Positions 32,069-41,010 of a stretch of DNA of 64,000 nucleotides are shown here, piece by piece; position 1 is the first letter of the stretch, and each line of letters begins with the position of its first letter. The position numbers and the translations under genes were made by a program. Below the pieces are notes generated by a model. That model saw only the letters and a list, made by a program, of their open reading frames with translations. It ran no database searches and was not told the DNA's origin. The stretch is from JAJZQZ01 sp963790415. Its GTDB lineage: Bacteria > Actinomycetota > Thermoleophilia > RBG-16-64-13. The stretch spans positions 620,001 through 684,000 of the forward strand of contig CAWBOK010000001.1 of assembly GCA_963790415.1 (NCBI GenBank), written 5' to 3'.

Positions 32069-33207
32069 ATAGGCACCTCCTGTGTCGTGCTGTGGACCAG
32101 GACCCCGTACCGGTAGCACTGCACCGGGTCGGGATCCTGGCTCCCATTATAGGTGGATGCCCTGAACCTGCAACCCCCGTGGCATGTCTCGATGAAGTCA
32201 CAGGCGCAGGAGAGGGTGGCGGCGGGCGCCCGAGGCACCCGCCGCCACAACTCCGACAGCGGTTCGTCGACCGTGCCGACAGGTGCGTCGTGGTAGAAGC
32301 CGCACTTCGCGGCCACGCCATCCGCGAACACCGCCATCAGGTGCGACCCGCAGACAGCACCAGGAACGGCATCGTGCACGCCTCCACCGAACGCCAGATC
32401 GAGGTACGGAGCCGCCTCCCATGGTTCGAGCACGAGTTCGGGCCGGGCGGCCAGGCTGCCGCACGCGCTGGGTGCGTCGACGTGCCAGGCCCGCGCGCCC
32501 AGCCCGCGCACCAGCGCCTCGAGGGCGGCAAAGTCGTCGCGATTGACGGCGTTCACCGTGGTGGCCACACTGACGTCCAGGCCCGCCGACACGGCGGCCC
32601 GCAGCCCGCGCACGGCGCGGGCGAACGTTCCCGGGCCACGCAGGCGGTCGTGTGCGTCCTCCAACCCGTCCAGGCTCACCTGCACTTCGTGCACCCGCAA
32701 CCGGGAAGCCACGTCTTCCAGGAGGGTACCGTTCGACAGCAGCACGGTGCGGAAGCCCCGCTCGGCCAGGCTCTCGTTGACGCGCCAGAAGGCCGGATGG
32801 AGGATCGCCTCCCCACCGGTGAGCAGCAGGCGGAGGCCACCCATGGCGTCGAACTGGTCGAGCAGGCGGAGCGTCGCGGCTAGAGGCAGATCGGTGCAGC
32901 CGAGATCGCCCAAGAAGCAGTGCCCGCAACGCAGGTTGCAGCGCTCCGTCAGATACAGCTCCAGGTAGCGCAACGAAGGCGACGCCTGCCGTCCGACCGG
33001 GGCGCGAGACGGCTGGGGCGCTTCGCGCAGACAGGCCAGCCTCTCTTCCAAGAGGTAGGCCAGGAACTCGGGCTCGGCCACGTGCTCAAGACCGGCCGTG
33101 ACGCCATCCACTCGAAGCAAGAACTGCCAGGCGTCGTCGTTCAGCTCGTACAGCTCGTCGGCCGTACGGTCGTACAGGCAAGGCTCCTCGAGCCGGCGAA
33201 GCGACAC
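32065..33207 (-). CDS. Radical SAM/SPASM peptide maturase with N-terminal PqqD-like (RRE) domain
   Basis: A 380-residue protein. Residues about 1-60 (LEEPCLYDRTADELYELNDDAWQFLLRVDG) look like a PqqD-type leader-recognition domain. The radical SAM cluster is ERCNLRCGHC (CxxxCxxC), followed by the GGEAILHP glycine motif. A C-terminal SPASM region has KCGFYHD, CACDFIETCHGGCRF and QCYRYG for auxiliary clusters. Such enzymes make thioether or C-C crosslinks in small peptides. The domain resemblance extends a few codons upstream of GTG 33207 without a normal start codon, so the N-terminus is uncertain. Confidence 0.88.
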   Translation of the reverse strand: MSLRRLEEPCLYDRTADELYELNDDAWQFLLRVDGVTAGLEHVAEPEFLAYLLEERLACLREAPQPSRAPVGRQASPSLRYLELYLTERCNLRCGHCFLGDLGCTDLPLAATLRLLDQFDAMGGLRLLLTGGEAILHPAFWRVNESLAERGFRTVLLSNGTLLEDVASRLRVHEVQVSLDGLEDAHDRLRGPGTFARAVRGLRAAVSAGLDVSVATTVNAVNRDDFAALEALVRGLGARAWHVDAPSACGSLAARPELVLEPWEAAPYLDLAFGGGVHDAVPGAVCGSHLMAVFADGVAAKCGFYHDAPVGTVDEPLSELWRRVPRAPAATLSCACDFIETCHGGCRFRASTYNGSQDPDPVQCYRYGVLVHSTTQEVPI

Positions 33208-33241
33208 GCGAGGGGCGAGAGTGAGGAAGCGCGGCGTAGCG

Positions 33242-34387
33242 TCAGCGGAGCTCGTCGCTCACCTGCGCCGCCAGGGCGGGGCCGCCGACCTGCAACAAGG
33301 TATAGACCTCGCTGATATCTTCCAAGGACACCATCCCTATGAGGCGCCCACCCTCGATGACCGGCGCTGCCTTGAACTGTTGCGTCCGCATGCGCATGAA
33401 GGCATCGTACACCGAGTCATCGAGGCCGCAGATCGGGAATTCTGTGCGCATGGCCTCCGACACCGGAAGATCAGACCCATGCTTTCCAAGCATCGAGATC
33501 AACCGGTCGCGGGTGAGCACCCCTACCACCTGCCCATCGGAGTCGACCACGGCGAAGTCCTCCTGATAGATGTGGAACAACCGCGCCGCCAGTTCGCCGA
33601 TGGTCTGACCGGGCGACGCCGTCTCTATCCGGGTGTTGACGGCCTGCCTCACCCGCAGATCGCCGAGCACGCGTTGTATGTCATTGCCCGCGCCCTCCGC
33701 CTGCGCTCCGAAGTAGATGAAGACCGCCACGAGCATCAGGAACACCCCGCCGCCGAGCAGTCCGGCGACGCCCATCGCCACGGCCAGGATCTGACCCACG
33801 ACGACCGCGATCCGGGTGGCCCGGGGACGATCCATGCGCATGGCGAGAAAGGCGCGGAACACCCGCCCTCCGTCCATGGGGAAGGCGGGCAGCAGATTGA
33901 ACACGGCCAGGGTCAGGTTGACCACGAACAGATACACGTACGCCGCCACGAAACCGCGGGACAGAAGCAGGTTCGAGAACTCCCCCGCCGAGAAGACCTT
34001 GCCCACGTCGAAGAACAGCGGCGCCGCCGCGAGCATCAACAGCCCCAACACCACGTTGGAGAGGGGACCCACCACGGAGATGATGAGCTCTTTGCGGGGA
34101 TCCTGGGGGATCTCCTCCATGGACGATACCCCCCCGATGGGAAGGAGGGTGATATTCTTTACTTCGATGCCATAGTGTTGCGCCACGCGAGAATGGCTGA
34201 GCTCGTGAATCAGCACGAGGGCAAACAACAGCACGACCAGGAGCACGCCGTAGAGTGCCCCGATCCAGCCGCCGGGTTCGCGCATGGCTCCCCAAACGAA
34301 GGCGAAGTACGCGACGATGAACAGGAACGTGGCGTGGACGCGCACCTCGATCCCAAAGATCCTGAATATTCGGTACGACCAGTGCAT
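33242..34387 (-). CDS. M50 site-2-type zinc metalloprotease with CBS pair
   Basis: A 381-residue membrane protein starting at ATG 34387. HELSH (ALVLIHELSHSRVA) in an early helix and NLLPAFPMDGGRVFRA in a later one give the metal ligands of M50 proteases. Two CBS domains follow from about residue 235 (QAVNTRIETASPGQTIGELAARL to ISEVYTLL). Such proteases cleave transmembrane substrates, and the CBS pair may sense nucleotides. It ends 34 nt before the radical SAM gene and could process the peptide or its exporter, but this is only positional. Confidence 0.9.
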   Translation of the reverse strand: MHWSYRIFRIFGIEVRVHATFLFIVAYFAFVWGAMREPGGWIGALYGVLLVVLLFALVLIHELSHSRVAQHYGIEVKNITLLPIGGVSSMEEIPQDPRKELIISVVGPLSNVVLGLLMLAAAPLFFDVGKVFSAGEFSNLLLSRGFVAAYVYLFVVNLTLAVFNLLPAFPMDGGRVFRAFLAMRMDRPRATRIAVVVGQILAVAMGVAGLLGGGVFLMLVAVFIYFGAQAEGAGNDIQRVLGDLRVRQAVNTRIETASPGQTIGELAARLFHIYQEDFAVVDSDGQVVGVLTRDRLISMLGKHGSDLPVSEAMRTEFPICGLDDSVYDAFMRMRTQQFKAAPVIEGGRLIGMVSLEDISEVYTLLQVGGPALAAQVSDELR

Positions 34388-34413
34388 AATCTGAGGATTC
34401 CCTCTGTCGCACC

Positions 34414-34449
34414 ATGGACAAACCGCATGAGAACAGGCGGTTCGTCCAT
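34414..34449. other. Inverted repeat upstream of the M50 protease gene
   Basis: ATGGACAAACCGC and GCGGTTCGTCCAT pair over 13 bp with one mismatch around a 10-nt loop. It starts 27 bp upstream of the M50 start, so it lies in the leader or promoter of that gene. No T-run follows on either strand. It may be an operator or an attenuator. Confidence 0.45.
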
Positions 34450-34518
34450 CATAGTGCACCCCCGGGCCGGATCTTCGCCGCCGGCGGCGTTTGGCAGGCG
34501 GGCCGCCGGGGCATTAGG

Positions 34519-34677
34519 AGGCTGTTGAAAATCGAAGCCTTGGCCACCAGAACGCACTGGCCGGCGCGATACGGCGTCCTCGGTCGCGCACGTAGCGCTG
34601 CTACGAGCGCTTCCTGCGTCCTTGTCTCACGCTTGCCCATCGCGCCCTGATGGCGAAGCGTCATTTTTCAACAGCCT
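34519..34677. repeat. Nested-palindrome repeat, copy 4 (short form, 159 bp)
   Basis: Begins AGGCTGTTGAAAATCGAAGC and ends TTTTTCAACAGCCT, the cleanest pair of terminal inverted repeats of the family. Orientation as in copy 1. It lies between the divergently transcribed M50 gene and hsp20, 26 bp before the hsp20 start, so it may carry or disrupt promoter elements. Confidence 0.85.
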
Positions 34678-34702
34678 TTTGGCAGACGGTAAACCTCCGC
34701 AC

Positions 34703-35206
34703 ATGACCACCCCACCGCGGCACCCAGGAGACGAGGCAGTGGATCCGAGAGGCAAGGAACGACTTGAAGGCATACGCCGTTTCCAAGGAGAGGTCGATCG
34801 CATGTTCCTCGAACTGATGGGCGCCGACCGCATGCTGGGACAGGTCCGTTCGGCCTTCCGCCCCAACGTAGACGTGTATTTCAGCAAGAGTCAAGGCACG
34901 ATGATGGTGAAGCTCGACCTGGCCGGCATCGATCCCGACACCGTGCATCTCGAAGCCGAAGAGCGCATCCTGCGCATCAGCGGCCATCGCATCGATCAAG
35001 GCCACCGCGAGAAGGTCTATCAACAGATGGAGATCGCCTACGGCCCCTTTGAGCGTCGCATCCTGCTCCCGGTCGACGTCGACCCCGCCGGAGCCGAAGC
35101 CCGTTATGAACAGGGCTTTCTCGAGATTCGACTGCCGGTCGCCGAGAAGCGCGTGGCACAACGCATCCCCATCACCGCCAAGGACGAAGGCACGGAGCGA
35201 CCATGA
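34703..35206 (+). CDS. Hsp20/alpha-crystallin small heat-shock protein
   Basis: A 167-residue chaperone starting at ATG 34703. The alpha-crystallin domain runs from FRPNVDVYFSKSQGTMMVKLDLAG to LEIRLPVAEKRVAQRIPI, including the conserved YEQGFLEIRLP (G-x-L) strand. It holds unfolding proteins for refolding or degradation. Its 3' end overlaps lon by 4 nt (ATGA), so it feeds the same proteostasis operon. The first bases of the open frame lie in repeat copy 4 and are not coding. Confidence 0.92.
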   Translation: MTTPPRHPGDEAVDPRGKERLEGIRRFQGEVDRMFLELMGADRMLGQVRSAFRPNVDVYFSKSQGTMMVKLDLAGIDPDTVHLEAEERILRISGHRIDQGHREKVYQQMEIAYGPFERRILLPVDVDPAGAEARYEQGFLEIRLPVAEKRVAQRIPITAKDEGTERP

Positions 35207-37740
35207 GCCCGAAAAAACGCAAGACCGAGGCGGAGATACCACCGGAGATCCAGCCCCCGGTGGACGATAGCGACCTGACCCCGGCGGTGCTGCCCATCCT
35301 GCCCCTCAAGGACACGGTCGTGTTCCCCGAGACGATGATGCCGTTGGCGGTCGGTCAACCACGCTCGGTGCGCCTGATCGATGACGTGCTGGCCAAGGAC
35401 AAGCTGGTCGCGCTGGTCGCGGTGCGGAACGAGGACGCCGAGATACCCGGTCCGGCCGACGTCTACGCCGTGGGCACCTTGGCCGTTGTGCAGAAGATGA
35501 TCAAGGCTCCCGACGGCACCCTGCGCATCATCGTCCAGGGACTGCGCCGCATCACCATCGACGAGTACATGTCGGAGGAGCCGTTCCTGACCGCCAAGAT
35601 ACACGACACCCCCGACGTCGTTGAGGAGACCACCGAACTGGAGGCTCTGCAGCGCAATCTGGTGGCCGTCTACACCAAGATCGTGGAGATGGTGCCCTAT
35701 CTGCCCGACGAGCTCGAGATGGCCGCGGTCAACATCGATGACCCCGCCACCCTAGGCTACTTCATCGGTTCCACCATGCGCATAAGAGCCGAGGACAAGC
35801 AGGTCCTTCTGGAAGAGGTAGACGTCGCCAGGCGTCTCATGCGACTCACCGAATTGATGAACCGCGAGCTGGAAGTGCTCGAGCTGGGCTCGAAGATCCA
35901 GTATCAGGTCCAGTCGGAGATGGAGAAGACCCAGCGGGACTACTTCCTGAGGCAGCAGATGAAGGCCATCCAGGAGGAGTTGGGCGAGACCGACGAGACC
36001 CAGGCCGAGACCAACGAGCTGCGGTCGCGCATCGATGAAGCCCACCTGCCCGAAGAGGTCGACAAGCAGGCCCGGCGGGAACTCGACCGGCTGGCCAAAC
36101 TCCCCTCCGCGGCCGCCGAGTACGGCGTGATCCGCACCTACCTCGATTGGATCGTCTCGCTTCCTTGGAACACGTCCACCGAGGACAACCTGGATATAGC
36201 CCACGCCCGGGAGGTCCTCGACGCCGACCACTACGATCTGGAAGACGTCAAAGACCGCATGCTCGAGTTCTTGGCCGTGCAGAAGTTGAAGAGCGAACTG
36301 TCCGGGCCCATCCTCTGCTTCGCCGGTCCTCCCGGTGTCGGCAAGACCAGCCTCGGTCAGAGCATCGCCCGGGCGCTGGGGCGGAAGTTCATCCGCATCA
36401 GCGTGGGGGGCGTTCGCGATGAGGCCGAGATCAGGGGTCACCGCCGCACGTACATCGGAGCCATGCCCGGAACCATCATGCGGGCCATCCGCGATGCCGA
36501 GAGCAACAATCCTGTGTTCATGATCGACGAGATCGACAAGATGGGCGCCGACTGGCGTGGAGACCCCTCCAGCGCCATGCTCGAAGTGCTCGACCCCGAG
36601 CAGCACAACACCTTCCGCGATCACTACCTCGACCTGCCGTTCGACCTCTCGAAGGTGTTGTTCATCACGACCGCCAACATGCTGGACACCATCCCCGGAC
36701 CGCTGCGCGACCGCATGGAAGTCATCAGCATCGCCGGATACACCGAGGAAGAGAAGCTCCACATAGCCAAGCGGTACTTGATCCCCCGCCAACTCGAGCG
36801 GAACGGTCTCAAGCCGGGGCAGCTCAAGATCGCCGATGACGCTCTTCGCGTGATCATCGAGGGCTACACACGAGAGGCCGGGGTGCGCAACCTGGAGCGG
36901 GAGATCGGCACCGTGTCGCGCAAGTTCGCCCGCCTGGTGGCCGAGAAGGGGCGCAGGTCGCTTACCTTGAGCGCAGCGAAGGTGCCGGACTTCCTGGGCA
37001 GGCAGAAGGTCTTCAAAGAGAGCAAGCGGCGCACCGGCGACCCCGGGGTCTCCACCGGGCTCGCGTGGACGCCGAGTGGGGGCGACATCCTCTTCATCGA
37101 AGCCCGTTCGATGTCGGGCACCGGCCACCTGACCCTCACCGGCCAGCTGGGCGACGTCATGAAGGAGTCGGCGCAGGCGGCACTCACCTACATCCGCAGC
37201 ATCGCGGGCAGATGGGGAGTCGCCGACGATTTCTTCCAGAAGCACGACATCCACGTACACGTGCCCGCCGGGGCGGTACCCAAGGACGGCCCGTCGGCGG
37301 GGGTGGCCATCACCACGGCTCTGGCCAGCATGATCACCGGGCGACCGGTGAACGCCGACGTGGCTATGACCGGCGAGGTGACCCTGACCGGCCAGGTGCT
37401 GCCGGTGGGCGGGATCAAGGAGAAAGTGCTGGCCGCCGGCCAGGCGGGCATCACCACCATCTTCCTGCCCGACCGCAACGAGAACGACGTAGCCGACATC
37501 AACGATGATCTCATCAAGGATGTCACCTTCATCTACGCGACCCAGGTCGACCAGGTGTTGGAACGGGCGCTGGAGAGTGTGGCCGCGACGGAGCCGCCTC
37601 GCATCCGCAAGGCCGCGGCGCCGGGTGCGGATGACAAACCCGCGAGCAAGCGCGCGCCCAAGGCCGCGGGCAAAACGAGCCGAGCAGGCAAGTCCGCGGC
37701 CACCACCGCCCCACGCAGACGAGGTGCCCCGAAGGGCTGA
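35203..37740 (+). CDS. lon: ATP-dependent protease Lon
   Basis: An 845-residue cytoplasmic protease. The N-terminal LON domain starts at VLPILPLKDTVVFPE. Walker A is GPPGVGKTS (about residue 378) and Walker B is VFMIDEIDK. The proteolytic serine lies in KDGPSAGVAI with the catalytic Lys in GGIKEKVLAA. The C-terminal 45 residues (after QVLERALESV) are an Ala/Lys/Pro-rich basic tail not found in most Lon proteins and could bind DNA or RNA. ATG overlaps the hsp20 stop. Confidence 0.97.
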   Translation: MSPKKRKTEAEIPPEIQPPVDDSDLTPAVLPILPLKDTVVFPETMMPLAVGQPRSVRLIDDVLAKDKLVALVAVRNEDAEIPGPADVYAVGTLAVVQKMIKAPDGTLRIIVQGLRRITIDEYMSEEPFLTAKIHDTPDVVEETTELEALQRNLVAVYTKIVEMVPYLPDELEMAAVNIDDPATLGYFIGSTMRIRAEDKQVLLEEVDVARRLMRLTELMNRELEVLELGSKIQYQVQSEMEKTQRDYFLRQQMKAIQEELGETDETQAETNELRSRIDEAHLPEEVDKQARRELDRLAKLPSAAAEYGVIRTYLDWIVSLPWNTSTEDNLDIAHAREVLDADHYDLEDVKDRMLEFLAVQKLKSELSGPILCFAGPPGVGKTSLGQSIARALGRKFIRISVGGVRDEAEIRGHRRTYIGAMPGTIMRAIRDAESNNPVFMIDEIDKMGADWRGDPSSAMLEVLDPEQHNTFRDHYLDLPFDLSKVLFITTANMLDTIPGPLRDRMEVISIAGYTEEEKLHIAKRYLIPRQLERNGLKPGQLKIADDALRVIIEGYTREAGVRNLEREIGTVSRKFARLVAEKGRRSLTLSAAKVPDFLGRQKVFKESKRRTGDPGVSTGLAWTPSGGDILFIEARSMSGTGHLTLTGQLGDVMKESAQAALTYIRSIAGRWGVADDFFQKHDIHVHVPAGAVPKDGPSAGVAITTALASMITGRPVNADVAMTGEVTLTGQVLPVGGIKEKVLAAGQAGITTIFLPDRNENDVADINDDLIKDVTFIYATQVDQVLERALESVAATEPPRIRKAAAPGADDKPASKRAPKAAGKTSRAGKSAATTAPRRRGAPKG

Positions 37741-37744
37741 TCTT

Positions 37745-38224
37745 GTGGAGGCTCACAAGCTATGGACGCCGGCCGACCGCGAGGCGGCGTACCGAGTGCT
37801 CGACCACCCGGCCGACCTGTGGTTGGAGCTGTTCGCGGCCGATCTGCCCCGACTCTTCGAGCACGGGCTCGTGGCGCTCTACGACAACCTCGTCTCGCTG
37901 TCGGACGTGCGCGAGACGGAGAGCCGTACTGTCGCCGCCGCGGGAGACAGCGTGGCGGACGCTTTGCGTGCCCTTCTTGCCGAGGCGCTCTTCCTGTTCG
38001 ACACCCAGGGGTTCCTCGCCGCGGGAGCGACCGTGACGGTCGAGGGGGGCGACGCGGTCGAGGAGAGCGTCCCGGCCGCGGTCCGCGCCAGACTCTATGG
38101 CGAGCCACTCGATCGTAACCGCCACGAACTACTCGCCGAAGTGAAGGCGGTCACCTTTCACCGGCTGCGGGCCGAGGCCCTCCCCGATGGAAGCTGGCGG
38201 GCCACCGTGCTGCTGGACGTGTGA
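37745..38224 (+). CDS. Archease, RtcB activator
   Basis: A 159-residue protein starting at GTG 37745, just after the lon stop. YRVLDHPADLWLELFAADLPRLFEHGLVALYD, VADALRALLAEALFLFDTQGF and NRHELLAEVKAVTFHRLRAE carry the metal-binding acidic and histidine residues of archease, which helps guanylation and turnover of the RNA ligase RtcB. rtcB follows directly. The ending WRATVLLDV is the expected C-terminus. Confidence 0.93.
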   Translation: MEAHKLWTPADREAAYRVLDHPADLWLELFAADLPRLFEHGLVALYDNLVSLSDVRETESRTVAAAGDSVADALRALLAEALFLFDTQGFLAAGATVTVEGGDAVEESVPAAVRARLYGEPLDRNRHELLAEVKAVTFHRLRAEALPDGSWRATVLLDV

Positions 38225-38225
38225 C

Positions 38226-39668
38226 ATGGACACGACGCTGCGCAAAGTAGACGAGTACATCTGGGAGGTCCCTCCCACGGGTGACATGCGCGTGCCCGGG
38301 CGCATCTACGCAGACGTGGCCCTCCTGGACGCCCTGGGCTCCGACCAGAGCCTCGGTCAGGTCCGTAACGTGGCCCACCTGCCCGGCATCCGCCGGTATT
38401 CCCTGGCCATGCCCGATATCCACTTCGGCTACGGGTTCCCGATCGGTGGAGTGGCGGCGTTCGGCGTCGACGACGGCGTCGTGTCTCCGGGGGGCGTGGG
38501 CTACGACATCAACTGCGGCGTACGGCTCCTGGCCACCGATCTCACCCGAGCCGATGTCGAGGGGAAGATGGGACGGGTGGTCGACCAGGTCTTCCGCGAC
38601 GTGCCGTCGGGCGTAGGCTCCCACGGAGCTATCCAGAAGCTGGACCGAGCCGAACTCACGCGCCTCGTGGTGCGGGGCGCCGCCTGGGCCGTGGAACACG
38701 GGTTCGGACGCCCGCGAGACCTCGAATACACCGAGTCCGAAGGTACCCTCCCTGGGGCCGACCCCGACGCTCTCAGCGACCGCGCCTTCCAACGCGGTCT
38801 CGATCAGGTGGGCACGCTCGGCTCGGGCAATCACTTTCTCGAGGTCCAGGTGGTCGACCAGATCTTCGATCCGGTCGCCGCACGAGCGTTCGGCCTGTTC
38901 GAAGGCCAGATCACCGTGATGGTGCACTGCGGCTCGCGCGGGTTCGGCTACCAGGTCTGCGAGGATTACCTGGGCGTCATGGCCGCCGCCGCCTCGCGCT
39001 ACGGCATCGAGCTACCCGACCGCCAGCTGGCCTGCGCCCCAGTGAGATCGCCGGAGGCGGAGCGCTACCTGGGAGCCATGGCCTGCGCGGCGAACTACGC
39101 CTGGGCCAACCGGCAGATGATCATGCACCTGGTTGAAGAGGCGCTGCTGCACGCCCTATCCATAGGCCCGAAGGACCTCGGCCTTCGCCTGGTCTACGAC
39201 GTGGCCCACAACATCGCGAAGATCGAGGAGCACACGCACGACGATCACACTGAATGGCTGTGCGTCCATCGTAAAGGAGCCACCCGAGCGTTCGCACCCG
39301 GTCACTCCGAGTTGCCTGCCGCATATCGAGATGTGGGCCAACCGGTGCTGATCCCGGGAGACATGGGCACCGCCTCTTTCGTGTGCAGGGGCACCCAGGC
39401 GGCGATGGACGAGACGTTCGGCTCCACCTGCCACGGGGCCGGCCGCGTGTTGAGCCGATCCGCCGCCATCAAACGGTCGCAGGGACGGTCGATCGAGCGG
39501 GAGCTGGCGGCTGTGGGAGTCACCGTGCGCTCCCAGGGACGGAAGACGCTGCAGGAGGAGCTTCCAGAGGCCTACAAGGATGTGGAAGCGGTGGTGCGCG
39601 TCATGGACGGGGCGGGCATCTCCCCGCGGGTGGCCCGTCTGAGGCCGCTCGGAGTGGTCAAGGGATAG
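38226..39668 (+). CDS. rtcB: 3'-phosphate RNA ligase RtcB
   Basis: A 480-residue GTP- and Mn-dependent RNA ligase starting at ATG 38226, 1 nt after the archease stop. Metal and active-site motifs are MPDIHFGYGFPIGGVAAF, GGVGYDINCGVRLL (the conserved Asp/Cys), GTLGSGNHFLEVQ, VHCGSRGFGYQV, YDVAHNIAKIEEH and HRKGATRAFAPGH. The end HGAGRVLSRSAAIK with the guanylation histidine is intact. It joins RNA 2',3'-cyclic phosphate to 5'-OH ends in repair or stress. Confidence 0.97.
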   Translation: MDTTLRKVDEYIWEVPPTGDMRVPGRIYADVALLDALGSDQSLGQVRNVAHLPGIRRYSLAMPDIHFGYGFPIGGVAAFGVDDGVVSPGGVGYDINCGVRLLATDLTRADVEGKMGRVVDQVFRDVPSGVGSHGAIQKLDRAELTRLVVRGAAWAVEHGFGRPRDLEYTESEGTLPGADPDALSDRAFQRGLDQVGTLGSGNHFLEVQVVDQIFDPVAARAFGLFEGQITVMVHCGSRGFGYQVCEDYLGVMAAAASRYGIELPDRQLACAPVRSPEAERYLGAMACAANYAWANRQMIMHLVEEALLHALSIGPKDLGLRLVYDVAHNIAKIEEHTHDDHTEWLCVHRKGATRAFAPGHSELPAAYRDVGQPVLIPGDMGTASFVCRGTQAAMDETFGSTCHGAGRVLSRSAAIKRSQGRSIERELAAVGVTVRSQGRKTLQEELPEAYKDVEAVVRVMDGAGISPRVARLRPLGVVKG

Positions 39669-39716
39669 CGGCGAGAAGTGCAGGGCCGTCGCCGCCTCGG
39701 CCGCAGACCGGCCTGG

Positions 39717-40241
39717 TCACACTGGTGCGGCGGCTGAATCCTGGTACATCAAGATCGCCAGGTACCACCCAAAGGGTACCACCCAGGGCAGCTCGCGGAT
39801 CTGCGTCGCGGGAGGATGAACCGTCACCGTTGACGACATTCTCATGAAGCCGCCGATGTGTTCGTAGCTGACCAGATCCTGCCCTTCTTCGGATGCTATC
39901 GCGTATCTGGTCGACCAGAAGTTCGTGCTTACCAGGCATCGGCGCCCATCGGGGAATTCCAGTGTTCCGCCGTCGGTCCAGGTCTTGTTCTTGAAAGTCG
40001 CAAGGGTGGCGTCTTCGTTGGAGGCCCGCACCGTGATCACCGGATGCCAGAAGCCGACGCGCTTGAATGTCCAGCGGCCATCAGCACTTTCGGCTGTCGC
40101 AAGCGAACCGGACGAACTGCGAAAGCGAAGCGTGGCAGCGAGCGTCTCACCATCACGAAGCTCGTATTCCATCTTGAAACCGCTGGGCTGGCTCCAATGT
40201 AGGTCACGCCCGATCAGTTCACCGATTCGTAGCATACTCAT
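39717..40241 (-). CDS. Hypothetical beta-rich protein (LURP-one/tubby-like fold possible)
   Basis: A 174-residue protein, start chosen at ATG 40241 with GGAAG upstream. It begins MSMLRIGELIGRDLHW and is made of alternating beta strands (GRWTFKRVGFWHPVITVRA; LATFKNKTWTDGGTLEF; WSTRYAIASEEGQDLVSYEH). This pattern of strands with aromatic and Gly turns resembles LURP-one-related domains, but I see no diagnostic motif. A hydrophobic C-terminal piece (LPWVVPFGWYLAILMY) could be the central buried helix of such a barrel or a membrane anchor. Function unknown; convergent to rtcB. Confidence 0.55.
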   Translation of the reverse strand: MSMLRIGELIGRDLHWSQPSGFKMEYELRDGETLAATLRFRSSSGSLATAESADGRWTFKRVGFWHPVITVRASNEDATLATFKNKTWTDGGTLEFPDGRRCLVSTNFWSTRYAIASEEGQDLVSYEHIGGFMRMSSTVTVHPPATQIRELPWVVPFGWYLAILMYQDSAAAPV

Positions 40242-40395
40242 TCTTCCTGTTGGATTCGACACCAGAGCATCCAGACTCAAGCAAGACGAGAAACTGACTA
40301 TCCTGCGATGGCGTGCGGCGGCCCGCGTCACCTGGTTTCGTCGTCAGGGGCACCACACGAAGAGACGCCGGGGGAGGCGCCGGACCGGCCCACTA

Positions 40396-40881
40396 TCAGG
40401 CCGGCTTGTCCTCGGTCGTCGGCCCGTCCTCGGCCGTCGGCTTCTCCCCGATGCCCGCGCGGAGTCGAGCCGCCTCCGCTTCGGGAAGGTAGTCACTGAG
40501 TCTCAGCAAGAGGTCCGTCGGCAACCGATCCCGCGCTGCGTCGAGGACGGCGTGAAGAGCGCGGATGCCCTCCTCCCGCGCGGGGTATGACCCGGCCCGC
40601 ATGATGGCCTCCCCGAGGGCTTCCACCTCGTCCCGCACCGCACGGCTCTTGGTAGACAGGAGGTCACGGGCCGACGAACTCAGTCTGAAGTCCAGGGGCT
40701 CGCCGCGGCGGTGCCCCGAAGCCTTCTCCATAGCCCGCACGCCGATGTCCCAGCCGATATGCCGCAGATCGAGGAGCCACGCGGCGGCTCGGCGGGCGGG
40801 TGAATCCTCCTCCGGCAGCGGATAGCGCAGGCTTTCGCGAAACGTGCGACGAGGCACTGGTTGTGTCGACATCGTGCGCAT
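40396..40881 (-). CDS. Hypothetical soluble helical protein
   Basis: A 161-residue protein starting at ATG 40881 after GGAGG. Mostly charged helices: RRAAAWLLDLRHIGWDIGVRAMEKASG, SARDLLSTKSRAVRDEVEALGEAIM, AREEGIRALHAVLDAARDRLP, LSDYLPEAEAARLRAGI. The tail repeats TAEDGPTTEDKP. No family is recognised. It is bounded by gaps of about 90-155 bp that hold nothing recognisable. Confidence 0.6.
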   Translation of the reverse strand: MRTMSTQPVPRRTFRESLRYPLPEEDSPARRAAAWLLDLRHIGWDIGVRAMEKASGHRRGEPLDFRLSSSARDLLSTKSRAVRDEVEALGEAIMRAGSYPAREEGIRALHAVLDAARDRLPTDLLLRLSDYLPEAEAARLRAGIGEKPTAEDGPTTEDKPA

Positions 40882-40964
40882 GAGCGCCTCCAGTCGAAGT
40901 CGGGATTCGTAGTTTCACTATACCGCACCGTCCCGCGGCCGTGAAGACCGACGGCTCCCGCCGG

Positions 40965-41010
40965 CCGTGCCTGGTTACCGTGAACCGCCGTGCCTGGTTA
41001 CCGTGAACCG
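40965..41010. repeat. Perfect 23-bp tandem duplication across the AMMECR1 stop
   Basis: The unit beginning CCGTGCCTGGTTACCG occupies 40965-40987 and again 40988-41010 without change. The first-read copy (minus strand) encodes RFTVTRHG, the usual AMMECR1 end; the second supplies the actual stop at 40975 in a different frame. It is a recent slippage event that altered only the last residues. Confidence 0.9.
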
